Assembly: GCA_002689565.1 (NCBI GenBank) | Contig: NZGQ01000109.1 | Span: 1 to 5,094, forward strand | Source of the DNA: Methanobacteriota archaeon | Lineage (GTDB): Archaea > Thermoplasmatota > Poseidoniia > Poseidoniales > Poseidoniaceae | Direction: 5' to 3' | DNA length: 5,094 bases | Shown: positions 4,641 through 5,094 of the stretch, piece by piece | Numbering within the stretch: position 1 is the first letter of the stretch | Layout: each line of letters opens with the position of its first letter | Notes under the pieces: model-generated | Seen by the model: the letters and a program-made list of their open reading frames with translations, nothing else | Database searches by the model: none | Told to the model about the DNA's origin: nothing | Program-made: the position numbers and the translations under genes

Positions 4641-5076
4641 CGTAGGAGTATGGATAGGACTTATATTTCTGGTAAGTAATGTAAACGCAGCACCCATAGA
4701 ACACAAGTTCAAGTCTCCATCGTTTAGTGGCATAAACCAATCCAGTCACTACCTTACGATTGAGAATCAAGAGACCTCTCGGAAAGACGCAATCAAACAA
4801 GAGTTGAAAGACCTTCAAGAACAACTGGAGAGGGATGCCGAGAACACAACACTCGCAAAGTTTATTCGTAACGTAGAAAGTAGAATTTACTCTACACTTT
4901 CCCGACAAATTGTCGATAGTATGTTTGGGGAGAATCCTTCTGATAGTGGGGAGTTTAACATAGAAGGAACAGGTATATCATACGTCACTGATGGTGATAG
5001 TGTGGTATTAACAGTAACAGATGAGAATGGAAATGTCACGACTATTACTATTCCCCTTGGTGATTTTGGTATCTAG
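4624..5076 (+). CDS. csgF: Curli production assembly/transport protein CsgF
   Basis: This 150-aa secreted protein has a Sec signal peptide: positive MKKR, hydrophobic core, and a probable cleavage after VNA at residue 22. The mature N-terminus EHKFKSPSFSG mirrors the E. coli CsgF TFQFRNPNFGG segment, which inserts into the CsgG barrel. The C-terminal domain also matches: a helix LAKFIRNVESRI (77-88) followed by strands ISYVTDGDSVVLTVTDENGNVTTITIP, like CsgF's [30 protein letters not shown]. In bacteria CsgF caps the CsgG pore outside the outer membrane and positions CsgB/CsgA amyloid. Here a charged helical stretch (52-74) between the two parts is prominent. A good AGGAG (4611-4615) precedes the ATG. 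Phage-borne csgF/csgG pairs are reported in marine myoviruses. No curlin gene is in view. Confidence 0.88.
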   Translation: MKKRINVGVWIGLIFLVSNVNAAPIEHKFKSPSFSGINQSSHYLTIENQETSRKDAIKQELKDLQEQLERDAENTTLAKFIRNVESRIYSTLSRQIVDSMFGENPSDSGEFNIEGTGISYVTDGDSVVLTVTDENGNVTTITIPLGDFGI

Positions 5077-5094
5077 TTGTGCTTCGATTGGCGG
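5033..5094 (+). CDS. csgG: Curli secretion lipoprotein CsgG, 3' partial (signal peptide only)
   Basis: An ATG at 5033, in another frame inside the csgF end, encodes MSRLLLFPLVILVSSCASIG and runs off the window. This is a lipoprotein signal with a lipobox (VSSC, lipidated Cys at residue 16) and it parallels E. coli CsgG (MQRLFLLVAVMLLSGC). CsgG forms the nonameric outer-membrane channel for curli export and is encoded next to csgF. The identification rests on the lipobox and on the csgF neighbour, since the pore domain lies beyond the window. It overlaps csgF by 44 bases. The GAGAATGGAA just upstream is only a weak ribosome site, so coupling with csgF translation is likely. Confidence 0.75.
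   Translation, partial: MSRLLLFPLVILVSSCASIG

Noticed and set aside
4876..4901. Imperfect hairpin GAAAGT-AGA / TCT-AC-ACTTTC in csgF
   Set aside because: It is a nine-pair stem with a 2-nt bulge, no T-run follows, and it lies mid-gene; probably chance.
2637..4908. Minus-strand ORFs opposite 2637-4908
   Set aside because: They are antisense to well-supported plus-strand genes, with no ribosome sites and low-complexity Ser/Leu/Phe-rich translations typical of shadow frames.
4903..4915. CGACAA-A-TTGTCG palindrome in csgF
   Set aside because: The one-base centre rules out a hairpin, and a lone 6-bp dyad within coding sequence gives no support for an operator.
1..5094. tRNA genes, CRISPR array, insertion sequence or attachment site
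   Set aside because: No cloverleaf-like segment, regular spaced repeats, transposase motif or terminal inverted repeats were seen by eye.

Overview
The window looks like part of a tailed-phage genome, most likely a marine T4-like myovirus of the kind that infects pelagic bacteria. All genes lie on the + strand and are packed tightly: they overlap by TAATG, TAGTG or ATGA junctions or are separated by very short gaps. Several products are typical phage or phage-acquired genes: a SleB-type cell-wall hydrolase, a DUF3310 protein, ribosomal protein bS21 and curli-secretion homologues. Two exact TATAAATA boxes, the T4 late-promoter consensus, sit just upstream of genes. The host cannot be read from the sequence. 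A SAR11-type or other marine host is an inference from the gene set.

Region 1 (1-2491) is an operon-like run that enters from the left. It holds the C-terminal part of a SleB/CwlJ-family hydrolase, a DUF3310 protein, a complete FabF-type beta-ketoacyl-ACP synthase and a membrane acyl desaturase with all its histidine boxes. The last two overlap by one base and form an apparent lipid-modification cassette, able in principle to lengthen and desaturate host acyl chains during infection.

Region 2 (2491-3600) starts with a consensus sigma70 promoter (TTGACA, 17 bp, TATAAT with an extended -10), overlaid by a 10-bp direct repeat. It carries an unrecognised 114-aa protein, a 31-aa membrane micropeptide, an unrecognised 62-aa protein, ribosomal protein bS21 with a basic N-terminal extension, and a 53-aa basic protein. 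A clear intrinsic terminator closes the unit but lies inside the coding sequence of that last ORF.

Region 3 (3621-5094) begins at a TATAAATA late-type promoter whose predicted start leaves almost no 5' leader. It encodes two paralogous single-TM/coiled-coil proteins on either side of a larger helical membrane protein, then CsgF (curli chaperone/nucleator-surface factor) and the lipoprotein signal of CsgG (the outer-membrane curli secretion pore), which is cut by the window end. No CsgA, CsgB or CsgE is visible. The unit therefore looks like a late-expressed, phage-borne outer-membrane channel module with three accompanying membrane proteins, and its function is not known to me.

No tRNA, rRNA, CRISPR array, insertion sequence or attachment site was seen. 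No stretch longer than about 300 bases lacks a gene.
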